Source: Carboxylicivirga sp. (GTDB lineage: Bacteria > Bacteroidota > Bacteroidia > Bacteroidales > Marinilabiliaceae). Taken from it: a stretch of 64,000 nucleotides of DNA. The notes beneath the pieces were generated by a model. That model worked only from the letters and a program-made list of their open reading frames with translations. It did no database searches and was not told the origin of the DNA. The stretch lies in assembly GCA_025210475.1 (NCBI GenBank), contig JAOARW010000035.1, positions 124,001-188,000 on the forward strand, given 5' to 3'. The position numbers were made by a program, and so were the translations under genes. This document shows positions 8,940 to 18,305 of the stretch, one piece after another; the stretch's first letter is position 1; each line of letters opens with the position of its first letter.

Positions 8940-11510
8940 ATGAGAAAGATTAGATTTAGTATATCGCTTATTCTGCTCGTTTGGATAAGTATTGGTTTAC
9001 ATGCCCAACAGTGGCCCACCTTCAAACATTACGATGGCGATCACCTGTTAAACCTGGCCTTACCATTGGGAGGCATTGGTACAGGAACAGTCTCTTTAGG
9101 CGGCCGTGGTGAATTGCGTGATTGGCAGATTATGAATAAACCCGGGATGAACTTTTACACAACTGAAGTTGGGAACGAAGCCCCGTTTTTTGCTATTTAT
9201 GTAAAGCCGAAAGGTCAAAAGGCGATGACCAAAGCCTTGATTGGACCGCTCGATGCCAGTGAGTTTCAGCATTACGAAGGACGACCGGTAAATCATCATG
9301 GTTTACCCCGTTTCTCCAGGGCCTCGTTCGATGGAGCTTACCCTTTTGGACAAGTCAATCTGGAAGACGATCGATTGCCTGTTTCTGTTAAAATAAAAGG
9401 TTTTAATCCCTTAATACCAGGAAACGTTGATGCCAGTAGTATTCCAATTGCCATCTTAAAATACGAGGTAACAAATAATACCAACCAGGAAATGGATGTG
9501 GCTGTGTGTGGCACCATGCGCAATTTTATCGGGATTGATGGAAGTAAAACTACCAGAAACTGGAAAGGGGATGTTATTCCAATTGGTGCGAATAAAAACA
9601 TCAATACTTATTATGAGGGCGAAAGTGTTAAAGGTATTTATATGAACAGCGAAGGTGTTGACAAAGATGATGCCGCCTGGGGTACTTTTGCCTTAACAAC
9701 ACCCGATGCGGGGCAAATTAGTTACCGTCGTTCATCAACTCCCAACCATTGGGCCAATGCAATTCTTGATTTTTGGGATGATTTAAGCGACGATGGTGTT
9801 TTAGTTGATAAAGAGAAACTGGTTGATAATAACCCCATGGCGTCGTTGGCTGTAAAAGAAACGATTCCGGCCAATGCCTCAAAAACCTTTACCTTTTATA
9901 TGACCTGGCATTTTCCAAATCGTAAAGACTGGAATAAGGGATGGTCGCTTGCAAGTGGCGATAGTACGGTTGGTAATTATTACACAACCATCTATACCGA
10001 TGCCAAAGATGTAATTGAGAAGGAAGTTGGCAATTTGGAAGCTTATGAAAAGAAAACCATTCAGTTTGTAAATACTTTCCTAAACAGCACAATTCCTGAT
10101 GTGGTGAAAGAAGCGGCTTTATTTAATTTAACCAGTATGCGTTCTCAAACGGTGTTTAGAATTCCTTCGGGCCATTTAATGGGATGGGAAGGCATAATGG
10201 ATGAAACTGGATCGTGTTATGGCAGTTGCACGCACGTGTGGAACTACGAAACCGCAACCAGTTTCTTATTTGCTGAGTTGGCACAAACCATGCGCGATGT
10301 TGAATTTACCTATGGAACAAACGACAAGGGGCACATGATGAATCGCGTTTACATACCTCTGGATCTTAACAAAGGAAATCATGGAGCTGCTGCCGATGGG
10401 CAGATGGGAACCATTATGCGTTTTTACCGCGATTGGATCTTATCGGGCGATAAAGAGTTCTTACTGAAACACTGGCCCAAGGTAAAGCTGGCCATGTCGT
10501 ATGCCTGGATAGAGAATGGTTGGGATGGTAACCAGGATGGTGTGCAGGAAGGCAAGCAGCATAATACCATGGATGTGGATTATTTTGGTCCCAATCCGCA
10601 AATGCAATTCTGGTATTTTGGCGCCTTAAAAGCCTGCTCCGAAATGGCAATAGTAGTGGGTGATAAGAAATTTGCTAAAAAGTGCGAAACACTTTGGAAA
10701 GATGGCAGTCAGTGGGTTGATGCCAATTTATTTAACGGCGAGTATTACGAGCACAAAATTACCAATCCTAAAAATTACAATGAGTTTTTAAATATGGACG
10801 ATCCAGATGTACAGGTGCCTTGGTATCAGTTAGGTTCCGGTTGTTTGGTCGATCAAATGGCGGGTCAGTACATGGCCCATGTTTGCGGGCTCGGTTATTT
10901 GGCCAATGAAGCACATGTGAAGAAAGCTCATCGCACCATAATGGCTAATAACTATGTGGAGGAATTCGAGAATGTTTTCAACAACATGCGTTCGTATGTG
11001 ATGGGAAAAGAATCAGGCTTAATAATGTCGAGCTGGCCAAAGGGGCGATTAAAAATTCCTTTCCCATATTGGGCCGAGTCCATGTCGGGTTTTGAATACA
11101 CGGCGGCCATAGGCATGTTGTACGAGGGGCAGCTTGAAAATGGCTTAAAATGTATTGAGGCCATTCGAAACCGTTACGATGGGAAAAAACGAAATCCGTT
11201 TGACGAGCCGGAGTGTGGCCATTTTTATGCACGTGCAATGGCCAGTTGGCCGGCGCCAATGGCGTTAAGCAAATTCAATTACAACGGACATACAAATACA
11301 TTTACTATCACAGCTAAGCCGGGTACCTATTTTTGGAGCAATGGTTCGGCATGGGGTAATTGTGTGGTGAATGATAATAAAGTGACGGTGAATGTTGAGT
11401 TTGGTGAACTGGAGGTTGAGAAGTTGGTTTTAGACAATGGGAAAACAAAGAAGGTAAAACAAAAGAAATTAAGCGCATCAGAATTGAAGACATTGGTGTG
11501 TCAATTCTGA
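8940..11510 (+). CDS. GH116 family beta-glycosidase, paralogue 2
   Basis: This 856-residue secreted GH116 enzyme is a diverged paralogue of the one at 4015-6603. The signal peptide covers about 1-22 (ends LHAQ). The N-terminal domain carries ALPLGGIGTGTVSLGG. By family alignment the nucleophile is Glu437 in CTHVWNYETA and the acid/base is Asp545 in HNTMDVDYFG. This copy has the canonical HNT-D motif that paralogue 1 lacks, so the two may differ in substrate subsite. It is the last gene before a 457-bp gap whose first hairpin looks like a strong terminator, and so probably ends the glycosidase operon. Confidence 0.92.
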   Translation: MRKIRFSISLILLVWISIGLHAQQWPTFKHYDGDHLLNLALPLGGIGTGTVSLGGRGELRDWQIMNKPGMNFYTTEVGNEAPFFAIYVKPKGQKAMTKALIGPLDASEFQHYEGRPVNHHGLPRFSRASFDGAYPFGQVNLEDDRLPVSVKIKGFNPLIPGNVDASSIPIAILKYEVTNNTNQEMDVAVCGTMRNFIGIDGSKTTRNWKGDVIPIGANKNINTYYEGESVKGIYMNSEGVDKDDAAWGTFALTTPDAGQISYRRSSTPNHWANAILDFWDDLSDDGVLVDKEKLVDNNPMASLAVKETIPANASKTFTFYMTWHFPNRKDWNKGWSLASGDSTVGNYYTTIYTDAKDVIEKEVGNLEAYEKKTIQFVNTFLNSTIPDVVKEAALFNLTSMRSQTVFRIPSGHLMGWEGIMDETGSCYGSCTHVWNYETATSFLFAELAQTMRDVEFTYGTNDKGHMMNRVYIPLDLNKGNHGAAADGQMGTIMRFYRDWILSGDKEFLLKHWPKVKLAMSYAWIENGWDGNQDGVQEGKQHNTMDVDYFGPNPQMQFWYFGALKACSEMAIVVGDKKFAKKCETLWKDGSQWVDANLFNGEYYEHKITNPKNYNEFLNMDDPDVQVPWYQLGSGCLVDQMAGQYMAHVCGLGYLANEAHVKKAHRTIMANNYVEEFENVFNNMRSYVMGKESGLIMSSWPKGRLKIPFPYWAESMSGFEYTAAIGMLYEGQLENGLKCIEAIRNRYDGKKRNPFDEPECGHFYARAMASWPAPMALSKFNYNGHTNTFTITAKPGTYFWSNGSAWGNCVVNDNKVTVNVEFGELEVEKLVLDNGKTKKVKQKKLSASELKTLVCQF

Positions 11511-11602
11511 CACTAGTTGTTAGAACTTATAAATGGAAAATAGTTTAAGTTATAGGTTGCTAGAGCTTTGCCTAAAATAGAAAATGCCTGTTTCATATAT
11601 AA

Positions 11603-11649
11603 AAAAGGGTTTCTGAATAGCAATTTTCCTATTCAGAAACCCTTTTTTT
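11603..11649 (+). terminator. Strong Rho-independent terminator after the GH116/GH20 operon
   Basis: A perfect 18-bp stem (11603-11620 with 11629-11646) closes an 8-nt loop and runs directly into a T tract ending at 11649. It is the longest perfect stem noticed in the window and lies about 90 bp after the second GH116 stop codon. Confidence 0.85.
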
Positions 11650-11752
11650 CCTTCCAAAGAAGGAAAAATGCTATTTTGAAATACAAAAATGCCACTCAGA
11701 GTAGCAAATTTACTACTCTGAGTAGGAAAAATGCATCTCCAACAGGCATTTT
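11645..11752. repeat. Three further tandem perfect hairpins
   Basis: Hairpin 2 has arms TTTTTCCTTC/GAAGGAAAAA (11645-11654, 11659-11668). Hairpin 3 has arms ACTCAGAGTAG/CTACTCTGAGT (11694-11704, 11713-11723). Hairpin 4 has arms AAAATGC/GCATTTT (11728-11734, 11746-11752). All arms are perfect. Hairpins 1 and 3 share a design, TAG, an 8-nt loop starting CAA, then CTA, although their outer stems differ completely. That looks like compensatory change that keeps the structure. Confidence 0.55.
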
Positions 11753-11967
11753 AGTAGATCAAGTGTATAAAAGGTATATAGAAGTAGGAAAAATCTGCCA
11801 CTCAATCCTATGTGTATAGGCCTCTCCCTTATATTTCACGATTTAGATACAAATTATCAAGATTTAAACCCATAGAGTTTCTTGGGCTCTGGATAGATTT
11901 GTATCGTTTCTGTTGTTGTAAATCAGTAAGATAAAGGGATAGAGTAATAATTATTGAATAAATAAGC

Positions 11968-14445
11968 ATGGATTTAAAAAGGGAAGGGACATTAAGGAAG
12001 ATTTTTCTTCTTGGTCTGGTATTTTGCACTTGCTTAGTTAAGGCGAGTGATACAAACATCGATTATTCACAAAAAAGGCATCAGCTGTTACAGGTGTATG
12101 ATGACCTGAAATTAAAGTTTGGTGATGACTATGAATGTTCGCTAAGCAGGAATCAGATTTTAAATGCCAAAGAAGCAGATCTGATAAGGATCGAGAAAGA
12201 AGTGATCCTGGCAAACCCTTACCTGAAGGCCCCTGTTTATTTTGTGAAACGTCATCAGTATGCAAAGGATCATCACAATAGTGAAACCATTTTCCATACC
12301 AACGAAATTAATACCGGCAGTTATCGAAAAGGGGGCACCTTATCCTGGCTGGTCATTCGCAATGGACAGGTTGAATCATCCGATGTTCTTACTTCTAACG
12401 ACGGTGTTTACAGGGATATTGAGGTGAATTACGAAGCAAGTAAAATTGTTTATTCAAAGCGTAATAACATCGATGAGGACTACAAGGTATATGAAATGAA
12501 TCTGACGGATCATACCTTCAAGCAACTCACTTTTGCAAAAGGAGTAACAGATGTTGATCCGAATTATTTGCCCAATGGACAGATCGTGTTTACCTCGACG
12601 CGTGAACCGAAGTACTGTATGTGTAATGTTCACATTATGGGTAATATTTTCAAAATGGACCACGATGGCGCTAACATTACGCAGTTAGGAAAAAGTACAC
12701 TTTGGGAAGGTCACCCCATTGTGATGCCCGATGGTAAAATCTTATACGACCGATGGGAATATGTGGATCGGAATTTTGGTGATGCTCAGGGCTTATGGAC
12801 TATGAACCCCGATGGAACGAACCAAGCCATTTATTTTGGTAACAACACCAGTAGTCCCGGTGGTTTCATTGATGCACGACCAATACCCGGAACCGACAAA
12901 GTGATCGCTGTGTTAGGCTCTTGTCACGATCGGCCATGGGGTGCTTTGGGTATTATTGACCACAAAAAAGGCATCGATGGCGAACAAGCTGTTGACCGAA
13001 CCTGGCCAGCCTGGGCTAAAAATGAAATGGGTAAAGGAAACTGGGACCATTTTATGCGCATCAGACCTTTGTACGAAGACCCATATCCATTGGACGACAC
13101 CTATTTTCTGTGCAGTCGTCAGGTAGATCCGAAGAATGAAAAAATGGGTTTGTTCATCATCGATATGTTTGGCAATGAGACCTTAATCTATGAATCGGAT
13201 GATAATTTCGGGGCTTTTAATCCGGTACCAATTATCGCTCGAAATAAAGAACATCAGTTAAAAGAGAAGCGCAATTATGCCAGTAAAACAGGTTCGTTTT
13301 ACATTCAAAATGTTTACGAAGGAACACACGTAAAAGGAGTCGAGAAAGGCTCGGTTAAATATTTACGAATTATCGAATCGCTTGAAAAGCGATCATGGAC
13401 CGTACCTGCTTGGCAAGGTCAGGGAGTGCACCGCCCTGCAATGAACTGGCATAGCTTCGAGGCTAAGCGTATCCTGGGTACCGTACCTGTAGAAGACGAT
13501 GGAAGTGTATTTTTTGAAGTACCGGCTGATACCTATGTATTTTTCCAGTTGTTGGATCAGGACAAGAAAATGATTCAGACCATGCGAAGTGGTACCATGG
13601 TTAAACCAGGTGAGGTACTTGGTTGTGTGGGCTGTCACGACGACCGAAGAATGACACCAACTCTAGGTTATTCACCAATGGCACTTCAAAAAGAGCCACA
13701 GCAGATGAACGGTTGGTTTGGCGAAGCACGAAAATTCGGTTTTATGGAAGAGGTGCAGCCGGTGTTTACAAAAAACTGTGTGTCGTGCCACGACTTTGGT
13801 AAAAAAGCCGGTGATATTCTAAATCTGGCACCCGATCGAAACATGTATTTTAATGCGGCTTACATCGATTTGTATGTTAAGAAAAAGATGCAGGTGATTG
13901 GTGCCGGACCCGCAGCCTTGCAAGAGGCCTACACCTGGGGAGCCAATATGAGTGATTTCATTAAGATCATTGAAAATGGCCACCATGGCGTTGAACTTAG
14001 CAAAGAAGAGATGGAACGTTTAACCACATGGGTGGATTTGAACGGTGTGTACTATAAAGATTTTATTTCGGCTTTCCCCAATAACCCGGTGGGACGTTCG
14101 CCTATTACTGAAGAGGAAACACAACGCTTGCAGGCTTTAACAGGCGTGCCTTTCAATAAATTGGGTGGATTTTACAGAACGCTTGGGCCACAGATTTCTT
14201 TCGATCGGCCAGAGTTAAGCCCTTGCCTTAAATCACTTAAAAAGAACTCTAAAAAATACAAGGAGGCTCTGGCAATTATTTATAAAGGGCAAGAACGATT
14301 AAATGAGAATCCGAGGCTGGATATGCCTGGATTTGAGGCATCCACTAAAGATAAAGAGCGATTACAAAAATATGTTTTCCGCTTGTCGGAAGAAACTAAG
14401 AATCGGGAAGCGATAACGAAAGGTGAAAAACGTTTTGATAAATAA
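11968..14445 (+). CDS. HZS-alpha-like propeller protein with two CxxCH haem motifs
   Basis: This 825-residue exported protein has a signal peptide ending about residue 26 and a WD40/TolB-like propeller at about 140-420. Its motifs are of the IVFTSTR and WTMNPDGTN type. The C-terminal part carries haem-c motifs CVGCH (553-557) and CVSCH (604-608). The layout matches proteins annotated as hydrazine synthase alpha-subunit-like, found far outside anammox bacteria, often in polysaccharide loci, with no established function. The other hydrazine synthase subunits are absent, so hydrazine synthesis is not implied. It is the first gene of a tight operon and lies 5 bp before a second haem protein, suggesting a two-protein periplasmic redox step. 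Its substrate is unknown. Confidence 0.72.
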   Translation: MDLKREGTLRKIFLLGLVFCTCLVKASDTNIDYSQKRHQLLQVYDDLKLKFGDDYECSLSRNQILNAKEADLIRIEKEVILANPYLKAPVYFVKRHQYAKDHHNSETIFHTNEINTGSYRKGGTLSWLVIRNGQVESSDVLTSNDGVYRDIEVNYEASKIVYSKRNNIDEDYKVYEMNLTDHTFKQLTFAKGVTDVDPNYLPNGQIVFTSTREPKYCMCNVHIMGNIFKMDHDGANITQLGKSTLWEGHPIVMPDGKILYDRWEYVDRNFGDAQGLWTMNPDGTNQAIYFGNNTSSPGGFIDARPIPGTDKVIAVLGSCHDRPWGALGIIDHKKGIDGEQAVDRTWPAWAKNEMGKGNWDHFMRIRPLYEDPYPLDDTYFLCSRQVDPKNEKMGLFIIDMFGNETLIYESDDNFGAFNPVPIIARNKEHQLKEKRNYASKTGSFYIQNVYEGTHVKGVEKGSVKYLRIIESLEKRSWTVPAWQGQGVHRPAMNWHSFEAKRILGTVPVEDDGSVFFEVPADTYVFFQLLDQDKKMIQTMRSGTMVKPGEVLGCVGCHDDRRMTPTLGYSPMALQKEPQQMNGWFGEARKFGFMEEVQPVFTKNCVSCHDFGKKAGDILNLAPDRNMYFNAAYIDLYVKKKMQVIGAGPAALQEAYTWGANMSDFIKIIENGHHGVELSKEEMERLTTWVDLNGVYYKDFISAFPNNPVGRSPITEEETQRLQALTGVPFNKLGGFYRTLGPQISFDRPELSPCLKSLKKNSKKYKEALAIIYKGQERLNENPRLDMPGFEASTKDKERLQKYVFRLSEETKNREAITKGEKRFDK

Positions 14446-14450
14446 TCACA

Positions 14451-16268
14451 ATGGTTAAAAATATTTTCATAGGATTGTTTTTAGCATTTGCTGTCATGGT
14501 AAATGCGCAAGAATACAAGAGTTTAGAATACTCCGTAGCAGATAAATTATTAAGTAAGCTGTATGTTACTGATGCAACGGCCAATGCCTTGTATGTGTTT
14601 GACATGGATGTAAACGGCGTGACACATCTTAACGAAACGATTGCTTTACCAGATACGCCAACAGGCATCACGACCAATGATAATGAAGACAGAATCTTCA
14701 TTACTTGTGGCGTGGAAAAAGGCCAGTTGCTGGTGGTTAACAAGCGCAATCAAAAGGTAACAAAAAAATTAAAGCTGGGGCATTCACCACGCAGACCGGT
14801 ATTGTCAGGCAATCAGCTCTTCGTTAGCAATCAGTTCGAAAACAAGGTGCAGCGTATTAACTTATCAAATTATAAGGTTGAAGCATCTGTTTCAGCCTTG
14901 CGCGAACCTTTCGCATTGGCAGTGCATCACTCCTTCAATAAATTGGTGGTGGCCAATTATTTACCCAAAGGGAATAACCTCTATCAAAATTATGGGGCTT
15001 CTGTTCAAATTATTGATCCATCAAGTATGCGTATCAGCAAAAGCATTGTATTACCGGATGGCAGTAACACATTGAATTCAATTTATGTGGACGAGGACCG
15101 AAACCGTGCATATGTAACCCATGTGCTGGCACGTTACAACGTGCCAACTAACCAGATCGAAAGAGGCTGGATAAATACCAATGCCTTGAGTGTAATTGAT
15201 CTGGAGAAGGATAAATACCTTTGTACGATCATGCTCGATGACCTCGATTTGGGAGCAGCCAATCCGTTTGATGTAACGCTTAATAAAGAGCATAACAAGC
15301 TATTGGTGACACATAGCGGAACCAACGAGCTAAGCATTATCGATTACCAGGCGCTGTCAAGTCGAATAGATGGCTTAATGCGTGGTGAAACATCAACGTA
15401 TTATTCACAAAAACTGGAAGATGTTGTTAATGATTTGAGTTTTCTGCAGGATATACGCGAGCGTTACGTTTTAAATGGCGTTTCGCCCAAGCAGGTTGTC
15501 ACTGTTAATAACTTCGCATTTATCAACTCCTATTACACGGCAGGTATCGAAAAAATTGATCTTTTAACAGGCGATGTTACGACTTGTTTTAGGTTTCAAC
15601 AGCCGGAGATGACTCAAGTTCGTCAGGGAGAAATCTATTTTCAGGATGCCACCATGTGTAAACAACAATGGCAAAGTTGTGTGAGCTGCCACCCGGGAGG
15701 AGCACGTGTGGATGCCCTTAACTGGGACTTACTCAATGATGGTATTGGTAATCCAAAAAATACCAAAAGCCTGCTTAATGCTCATTTCACAGCTCCCTCA
15801 ATGGCAACTGCCATCAGAAAGGATGCAAAAGTGGCTGTTAGAGCAGGTATCGAACACATCCTGTTTACCGAACAAGATGATGATGTAGCCAGGGCGATTG
15901 ATACCTACCTGATGAGTTTGGAGAAATTGCCAAGCCCCTATTTAGAGAAAGGTAAGTTGAGTAAGAATGCCGAAGCAGGCAAAGAAATATTTGAACGGGT
16001 TGGGTGTATCAATTGTCACGATGGCGAATACTATACCAATCAAGGGCAGTATAATCTTGGGCTGGGCAAGGGGAAAGATGCCGGAAAGAAGTTTGATACA
16101 CCTACCCTGATTGAACTTTGGCGAACAGCACCTTACCTCCACGATGGTCGTGCAGCTACCGTAAAAGAAGCCATTTTAATGCTCGACGAGGCCTCATCTC
16201 ATAAAATGGTGAATGGTTTAAGTGAAGATGAACTGAATAAATTGGTTGAATACTGTCTATCCTTATAA
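14451..16268 (+). CDS. YncE-like propeller fused to a di-haem cytochrome c peroxidase-like domain
   Basis: This 605-residue exported protein has a signal peptide of about 20 residues. A YVTN/YncE-type beta-propeller covers about 30-330. A MauG/CcpA-like domain follows at about 390-605 with haem motifs CVSCH (410-414) and CINCH (519-523). The peroxidase-family signature RTAPYLHDG (558-566) is intact. MauG/CcpA relatives reduce peroxide or oxidise proteins and small molecules using c-type haems. The fusion and the position between two other propeller proteins suggest that the three act together in the periplasm. Cytochrome maturation genes are not in the window. Whether it is a peroxidase, an oxidase or an electron carrier cannot be decided from sequence. 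Confidence 0.8.
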   Translation: MVKNIFIGLFLAFAVMVNAQEYKSLEYSVADKLLSKLYVTDATANALYVFDMDVNGVTHLNETIALPDTPTGITTNDNEDRIFITCGVEKGQLLVVNKRNQKVTKKLKLGHSPRRPVLSGNQLFVSNQFENKVQRINLSNYKVEASVSALREPFALAVHHSFNKLVVANYLPKGNNLYQNYGASVQIIDPSSMRISKSIVLPDGSNTLNSIYVDEDRNRAYVTHVLARYNVPTNQIERGWINTNALSVIDLEKDKYLCTIMLDDLDLGAANPFDVTLNKEHNKLLVTHSGTNELSIIDYQALSSRIDGLMRGETSTYYSQKLEDVVNDLSFLQDIRERYVLNGVSPKQVVTVNNFAFINSYYTAGIEKIDLLTGDVTTCFRFQQPEMTQVRQGEIYFQDATMCKQQWQSCVSCHPGGARVDALNWDLLNDGIGNPKNTKSLLNAHFTAPSMATAIRKDAKVAVRAGIEHILFTEQDDDVARAIDTYLMSLEKLPSPYLEKGKLSKNAEAGKEIFERVGCINCHDGEYYTNQGQYNLGLGKGKDAGKKFDTPTLIELWRTAPYLHDGRAATVKEAILMLDEASSHKMVNGLSEDELNKLVEYCLSL

Positions 16269-16271
16269 GCG

Positions 16272-17105
16272 ATGAATCGATATCTGCTAATAGTTTTTTT
16301 AGTGTACCTGACTTTTTCCTGTAAAGCACAAGACGATTGTTTTGTGCTTTCTCTTCCAGAAAGTAACCAGGTATTACACGTCAACAGTGAGGGGCAAATT
16401 TTAAAAACCTTTAAATGTAGAAATGGTTACGATGCCTGGCAAACAAAGGATGGTTATACCATTGCCTGCAATCATTTTGGGATTAAGGTTTTTGATTCGA
16501 ACGATAGTTTGATGCTTAACTACCAAACCGATAGTGAGGTGTTTAGTTGTCAGCCTCTGAAAAAACAGCGAATCTTAATTGGAGAATGTTCCGCCGGTCG
16601 CTTAATCGAAATAGATTATGAAGGTAAGATCGTGAACGAAGTTAAGCTAAGCTATAAGGTTGGCGGGCATGTTTGTTTCCGATCGTGCCGAAAAACCTCA
16701 AAAAATACTTACCTGGTAGCCCACTATGGTGATAAAACGGTTAGGGAATACAATGGTAAGGGGAAGGTGATCAACGAATTCGAAAGGCCGAATCATGTTT
16801 ATGCGGCCGAACGAACCAGTGATGGACGAACCATCATATCTGATCAGTTTATGATCTCTGTTTACAATAAAAAAAATGAACTGGTTTGGGAATGGAATGC
16901 CGAGGACCATCCTGAACTGGGAGTTTATCACCTGACCGGTTTTGAATTATTGCCATCAAACGAACTTTTGGTGTGTAATTGGTTAGGACATTATCCTTTG
17001 CATAAAGGTATTCCAATGTTTTCTGTTGACTTTGATAAGAATATCACCTGGAAATATTCATTCGATAAGGCCATTAGCCCAACAGAAATTAATCTCATAA
17101 AATAA
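16272..17105 (+). CDS. Beta-propeller lipoprotein of unknown function
   Basis: This 277-residue protein has a lipoprotein signal ending LTFSC (Cys17). It then shows repeats of the form VLHVNSEGQILKTF, LIEIDYEGKIVNEV and VREYNGKGKVINEF, the pattern of a PQQ- or arylsulfotransferase-like propeller. No catalytic motif is recognisable. It starts 3 bp after the haem peroxidase-like gene and ends 6 bp before the alcohol dehydrogenase gene, so it belongs to the same operon. It may bind a ligand or scaffold the two haem proteins. I know no named family with confidence. Confidence 0.6.
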   Translation: MNRYLLIVFLVYLTFSCKAQDDCFVLSLPESNQVLHVNSEGQILKTFKCRNGYDAWQTKDGYTIACNHFGIKVFDSNDSLMLNYQTDSEVFSCQPLKKQRILIGECSAGRLIEIDYEGKIVNEVKLSYKVGGHVCFRSCRKTSKNTYLVAHYGDKTVREYNGKGKVINEFERPNHVYAAERTSDGRTIISDQFMISVYNKKNELVWEWNAEDHPELGVYHLTGFELLPSNELLVCNWLGHYPLHKGIPMFSVDFDKNITWKYSFDKAISPTEINLIK

Positions 17106-17111
17106 GACAAA

Positions 17112-18305
17112 ATGAACAATTTCGAATTTTTTAATCCTGTAAAAGTTGTATTTGGTGCCGGTGAGCGTCATCGTTTGGCCGGCGAAATGGCTAAGAATTA
17201 TAAAAAGGTTGGTTTGGTTTCGTACAAAGAACTTGGTTTTCTGAGTCCTTTATTGTCTGAAGTTGAAACACAGTTAGAAAAAGAAGGTATTGAAGTTGTA
17301 AAATACTTTGGTATTGAGGAGAATCCTGAAATTAAAAGCATCCTCGAAGCAGTTAATCTTTTTCAGGATCACCAGGTCGAAGCCGTTTTAGCTGTTGGTG
17401 GCGGAAGTGTGATGGATGCTGCAAAGGCCATTGCTGCAGGATATTATTACGAAGGTAATTTGTGGAACATGGTTTATTCACGTCACGATAATGTAAATGC
17501 TGTTCCGCCCGAAAAAGCATTGCCAATTGTTACTTTACCAACATTGCCGGCCACAGGCAGTGAAATGAACCAATGTGCTGTTGTGAGTAACAAAGACTTA
17601 AAAGAAAAATCCTATATATGGAGCACGGTTTTATACCCAACAGTTTCATTCTTAGATCCTGAATTGACAGTTACTTTGCCAGCCTACCAAACAGCATGTG
17701 CAGCGGCCGACACCATCTCTCACGTTTTGGAAATATATGTTAATGGTGAAGAAGACAGTGATCTGCAGCACTATTTTCAGGAGGGTGTGATGAAAACGGT
17801 TATTGACAATATCAAAGTTTGCCTGGCAGAACCATCAAATATATCATCCCGTTCGCACCTGATGTGGGCAGCAACCTGTGCCATTAACGGATTTGCCAGT
17901 CCCGGTGATGCCTGGACACCCATTCACCAGGTTGGTCATGTACTAACGAGTTTATTTGGCGTGGCACACGGTGCCAGTTTAAGTATGCTGATGCCGGCCT
18001 GGATGAAGTTTATGTCTGCAAAAAGGCCCGCTGTCTACAAGCGATTTGCCATTAATGTAATGAGCGTCGATGCGATTGGTAAAGTGGAGGAAACCATTAT
18101 TAAGGAAGGCATAGAGAAATTTGAACAATTCCTGATTGAGATTGGTGTACCGGTAAAAGTAAGTGCGGCCAATATTTCTGAAACAGACTTTGATGCCATT
18201 GTAGAAGGCGTTCGTAAAGTGAGTTTTAACAATGAGGATGTGCTGGCTTGTAATCCTAATGTGACGGCTGATGATATTAAGGAAATATTAAAACTGGCCT
18301 TGTAA
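17112..18305 (+). CDS. Iron-containing (group III) alcohol dehydrogenase, BDH/YqhD-like
   Basis: This 397-residue cytoplasmic oxidoreductase converts aldehydes and alcohols with NAD(P)H. The nucleotide-binding GGGSVMDAAKA motif is intact. The metal site is complete: Asp200, His204, His272 and His286, with the spacing seen in butanol dehydrogenase (D-x3-H, then H-x13-H). The coding region overlaps the aldolase gene by one base (TAATG), implying translational coupling. In the fucose operon an Fe-dehydrogenase (FucO) reduces the aldehyde released by the aldolase; the same role is a reasonable guess here. It could instead oxidise or reduce the sugar before phosphorylation. Confidence 0.88.
   Translation: MNNFEFFNPVKVVFGAGERHRLAGEMAKNYKKVGLVSYKELGFLSPLLSEVETQLEKEGIEVVKYFGIEENPEIKSILEAVNLFQDHQVEAVLAVGGGSVMDAAKAIAAGYYYEGNLWNMVYSRHDNVNAVPPEKALPIVTLPTLPATGSEMNQCAVVSNKDLKEKSYIWSTVLYPTVSFLDPELTVTLPAYQTACAAADTISHVLEIYVNGEEDSDLQHYFQEGVMKTVIDNIKVCLAEPSNISSRSHLMWAATCAINGFASPGDAWTPIHQVGHVLTSLFGVAHGASLSMLMPAWMKFMSAKRPAVYKRFAINVMSVDAIGKVEETIIKEGIEKFEQFLIEIGVPVKVSAANISETDFDAIVEGVRKVSFNNEDVLACNPNVTADDIKEILKLAL

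Larger units (their letters stand above)
11511..11967. other. 457-bp intergenic region with four tandem hairpins
   Basis: I see no believable gene here. The stretch holds a strong terminator (11603-11649), three further perfect hairpins to 11752, and recurring AGGAAAAAT words near 11661, 11725 and 11787. Closer to the next gene, GATACAAAT (11846-11854) and ATTTGTATC (11897-11905) form widely spaced inverted arms. TAGATTTG at 11894-11901 matches the Bacteroidetes -7 consensus TAnnTTTG, though no good -33 box lies 19 nt upstream. The region probably ends the glycosidase operon and starts the operon at 11968. Confidence 0.6.

Noticed and set aside
11568..11819. 83-residue frame in the hairpin-rich gap
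   Set aside because: It starts with TTG and its recurring KNA tripeptides simply reflect the repeated AAAAATGC words; the perfect hairpins explain the sequence better than coding.
11968..14445. Hydrazine synthase / anammox metabolism
   Set aside because: Only an alpha-subunit-like protein is present, in a sugar locus, with no beta/gamma subunit or other anammox genes. The similarity is to the wider propeller-haem family.
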